Of a stretch of DNA of 64,000 nucleotides, positions 63,010-64,000 are shown piece by piece; within the stretch, counting starts at the first letter, position 1, and each line of letters begins with the position of its first letter. Both the position numbers and the translations under genes were made by a program. Location: NCBI RefSeq assembly GCF_013371465.1, contig NZ_JABWDU010000001.1, positions 248,001-312,000 on the forward strand. Reading direction: 5' to 3'. A model generated the notes under the pieces. It made no database searches, had not been told where the DNA came from, and was given only the letters and a program-made list of their open reading frames with translations. This DNA comes from Ensifer oleiphilus (GTDB taxonomy: Bacteria > Pseudomonadota > Alphaproteobacteria > Rhizobiales > Rhizobiaceae).

Positions 63010-64000
63010 TCAGAAGCCCGATACCTTGGCGAGTGCCCGCTTTTCCCGCCGTCGCTGGACGGAGGAGGGGATGTTCATCGCCTCGCGGTATTTCGCAACC
63101 GTGCGGCGCGCAATATCGATGCCTGCCTGCTTGAGGCTGTCCACGATATCGTCGTCGGACAGCACCGCGTCGGCTCTTTCCTCATGGATCATCGTGCGGA
63201 TGCGATGACGCACGGTTTCGGCCGAATGGCTGTCGCCGCCTTCGGCCGAGCTGATCGAGACGGTGAAGAAGTATTTCAATTCGAACAGCCCGCGCGGCGT
63301 CAGCATGTACTTGTTCGAGGTAACGCGGCTCACCGTCGACTCGTGCATCTTGATTGCGTCCGCCACGGTTTTCAGGTTCAAGGGCCGCAGGTGACCGACG
63401 CCATGGACGAGGAACGCATCCTGCTGGCGAACGATCTCGCTGGCGACCTTCATGATCGTCTTGGCGCGTTGATCGAGACTGCGGGTGAGCCAGTTGGCGG
63501 TCTGCAGGCATTCGTTGAGAAAGGCCTGGTCGGCGCTGTTCTTTTCGGTGCCGCGTGACACTGACGTGAAATAGGCCTGGTTGACGAGGACGCGCGGCAG
63601 GGCGTCCGGATTGAGCTCGATCAGCCAGGTTCCATCCGGTGCTGCCCGCACGACGATATCGGGAACGATCGCTTCGCTGACGCTGGTCTCGAAGCTCGTT
63701 CCCGGTTTCGGGTCGAGCTTGCGGATCTCGGCCAGCATGTCGATCAGATCCTCTTCGTCGACGCCGCAGATTTTCTTGAGGCTGGCGAAATCGCGCCGTG
63801 CCAGAAGCTCCAGGTTGGCGACGAGAGCCTCCATCGCCGGATCGAGGCGATCACGAAGGCGCAGCTGAATGGCAAGGCATTCGCTGAGCGTGCGCGCAAA
63901 CACGCCCGGCGGGTCGAACTGCTGCAGGGTGAGGAGGACGCGCATGACGTCGGCATCCGCCGCGCCGAGGCGCTCGGTGACCTCGTTGAGGTCGGCCTGG
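63010..64000 (-). CDS. rpoN: RNA polymerase sigma-54 factor (N-terminal part outside window)
   Basis: Alternative sigma factor for nitrogen-regulated and other activator-dependent promoters. Only the last ~330 residues are visible. The frame is open to base 64000, so the N-terminal activator-interacting region lies beyond the window. Seen are the core-binding region (LTLQQFDPPGVFARTLSECLAIQLRLRD in part), the DNA-binding region with HTH (VADAIKMHESTVSRVTSNKYMLTPRGLFELKYFF in part) and the RpoN box ARRTVAKYRE near the C-terminus. It heads rpoN-hpf-ptsN. Confidence 0.95.
   Translation of the reverse strand, partial: QADLNEVTERLGAADADVMRVLLTLQQFDPPGVFARTLSECLAIQLRLRDRLDPAMEALVANLELLARRDFASLKKICGVDEEDLIDMLAEIRKLDPKPGTSFETSVSEAIVPDIVVRAAPDGTWLIELNPDALPRVLVNQAYFTSVSRGTEKNSADQAFLNECLQTANWLTRSLDQRAKTIMKVASEIVRQQDAFLVHGVGHLRPLNLKTVADAIKMHESTVSRVTSNKYMLTPRGLFELKYFFTVSISSAEGGDSHSAETVRHRIRTMIHEERADAVLSDDDIVDSLKQAGIDIARRTVAKYREAMNIPSSVQRRREKRALAKVSGF

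Overview
The window is a high-GC, gene-dense chromosomal segment of a rhizobial alphaproteobacterium, most like Ensifer/Sinorhizobium. This rests on the gene families and their order (iolR-iolC-iolD-iolE-iolB with an iolC-DUF2090 fusion, ubiE-ubiB next to mutM, rpsT next to dnaA, rpoN-hpf-ptsN), on a GTTC-N7-GTTC LexA-type box, and on three copies of a two-palindrome intergenic element that resembles the RIMEs of rhizobia. I infer the genus from remembered gene content; no database was searched. No rRNA, tRNA, CRISPR, prophage or insertion sequence was recognised.

Layout. 1-5.2 kb: the end of a ugpBAEC-type glycerol-3-phosphate ABC transporter operon, closed by an endonuclease/exonuclease/phosphatase-family hydrolase. 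5.2-13.1 kb: gshB, comM (behind a LexA-type box), cysK, two divergent LysE exporters, a NIPSNAP-EamA pair divergent from an Lrp/AsnC regulator with a strong operator-like palindrome, and dut. 13.2-19.3 kb: prfC, a small membrane protein, an AraC-EamA-B3/B4 module, a DUF2268 putative protease and a GFA-family protein. 19.5-27.8 kb: inositol catabolism (iolB, iolE, iolD, iolC, iolR, iolY, all on the minus strand), with IolR-like operators before iolC, iolR and iolY and two RIME-like elements flanking iolE. 28.1-39 kb: a class II amidotransferase, coaBC, a gene-poor stretch with small ORFs, an ABC-F ATPase, a cation-efflux protein, an MFS exporter, an ankyrin-deaminase pair, an atypical SDR, a small secreted protein and a GNAT. 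39.2-46.4 kb: ubiB, ubiE, mutM, an enoyl-CoA hydratase, rpsT and dnaA, with almost 0.9 kb of non-coding DNA before dnaA. 46.4-53.3 kb: a LysR/EamA divergent pair, then a plus-strand cluster built around an ECF42-like sigma factor (YCII/DGPF protein, sigma factor, AHSA1, SnoaL-VOC fusion, DoxX, DUF1801) and a GST. 53.4-58.5 kb: the hemW, rdgB, VOC, rph operon divergent from hrcA-grpE. 58.6-64 kb: an FAD sugar-lactone oxidase and SDR divergent from a LuxR-type regulator, then ptsN, hpf and the 3' part of rpoN.

How the parts work together. Most of the window is housekeeping: replication initiation, translation, quinone and CoA synthesis, repair, nucleotide sanitation, proteostasis and nitrogen-related regulation. 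Between these lie accessory sensor-plus-effector modules. The most interesting are the ECF42-like sigma cluster, the AraC-exporter-tRNA-editing-domain module, the Lrp-controlled EamA-NIPSNAP pair and the LuxR-controlled oxidoreductase pair. None has a substrate that can be read from sequence alone.
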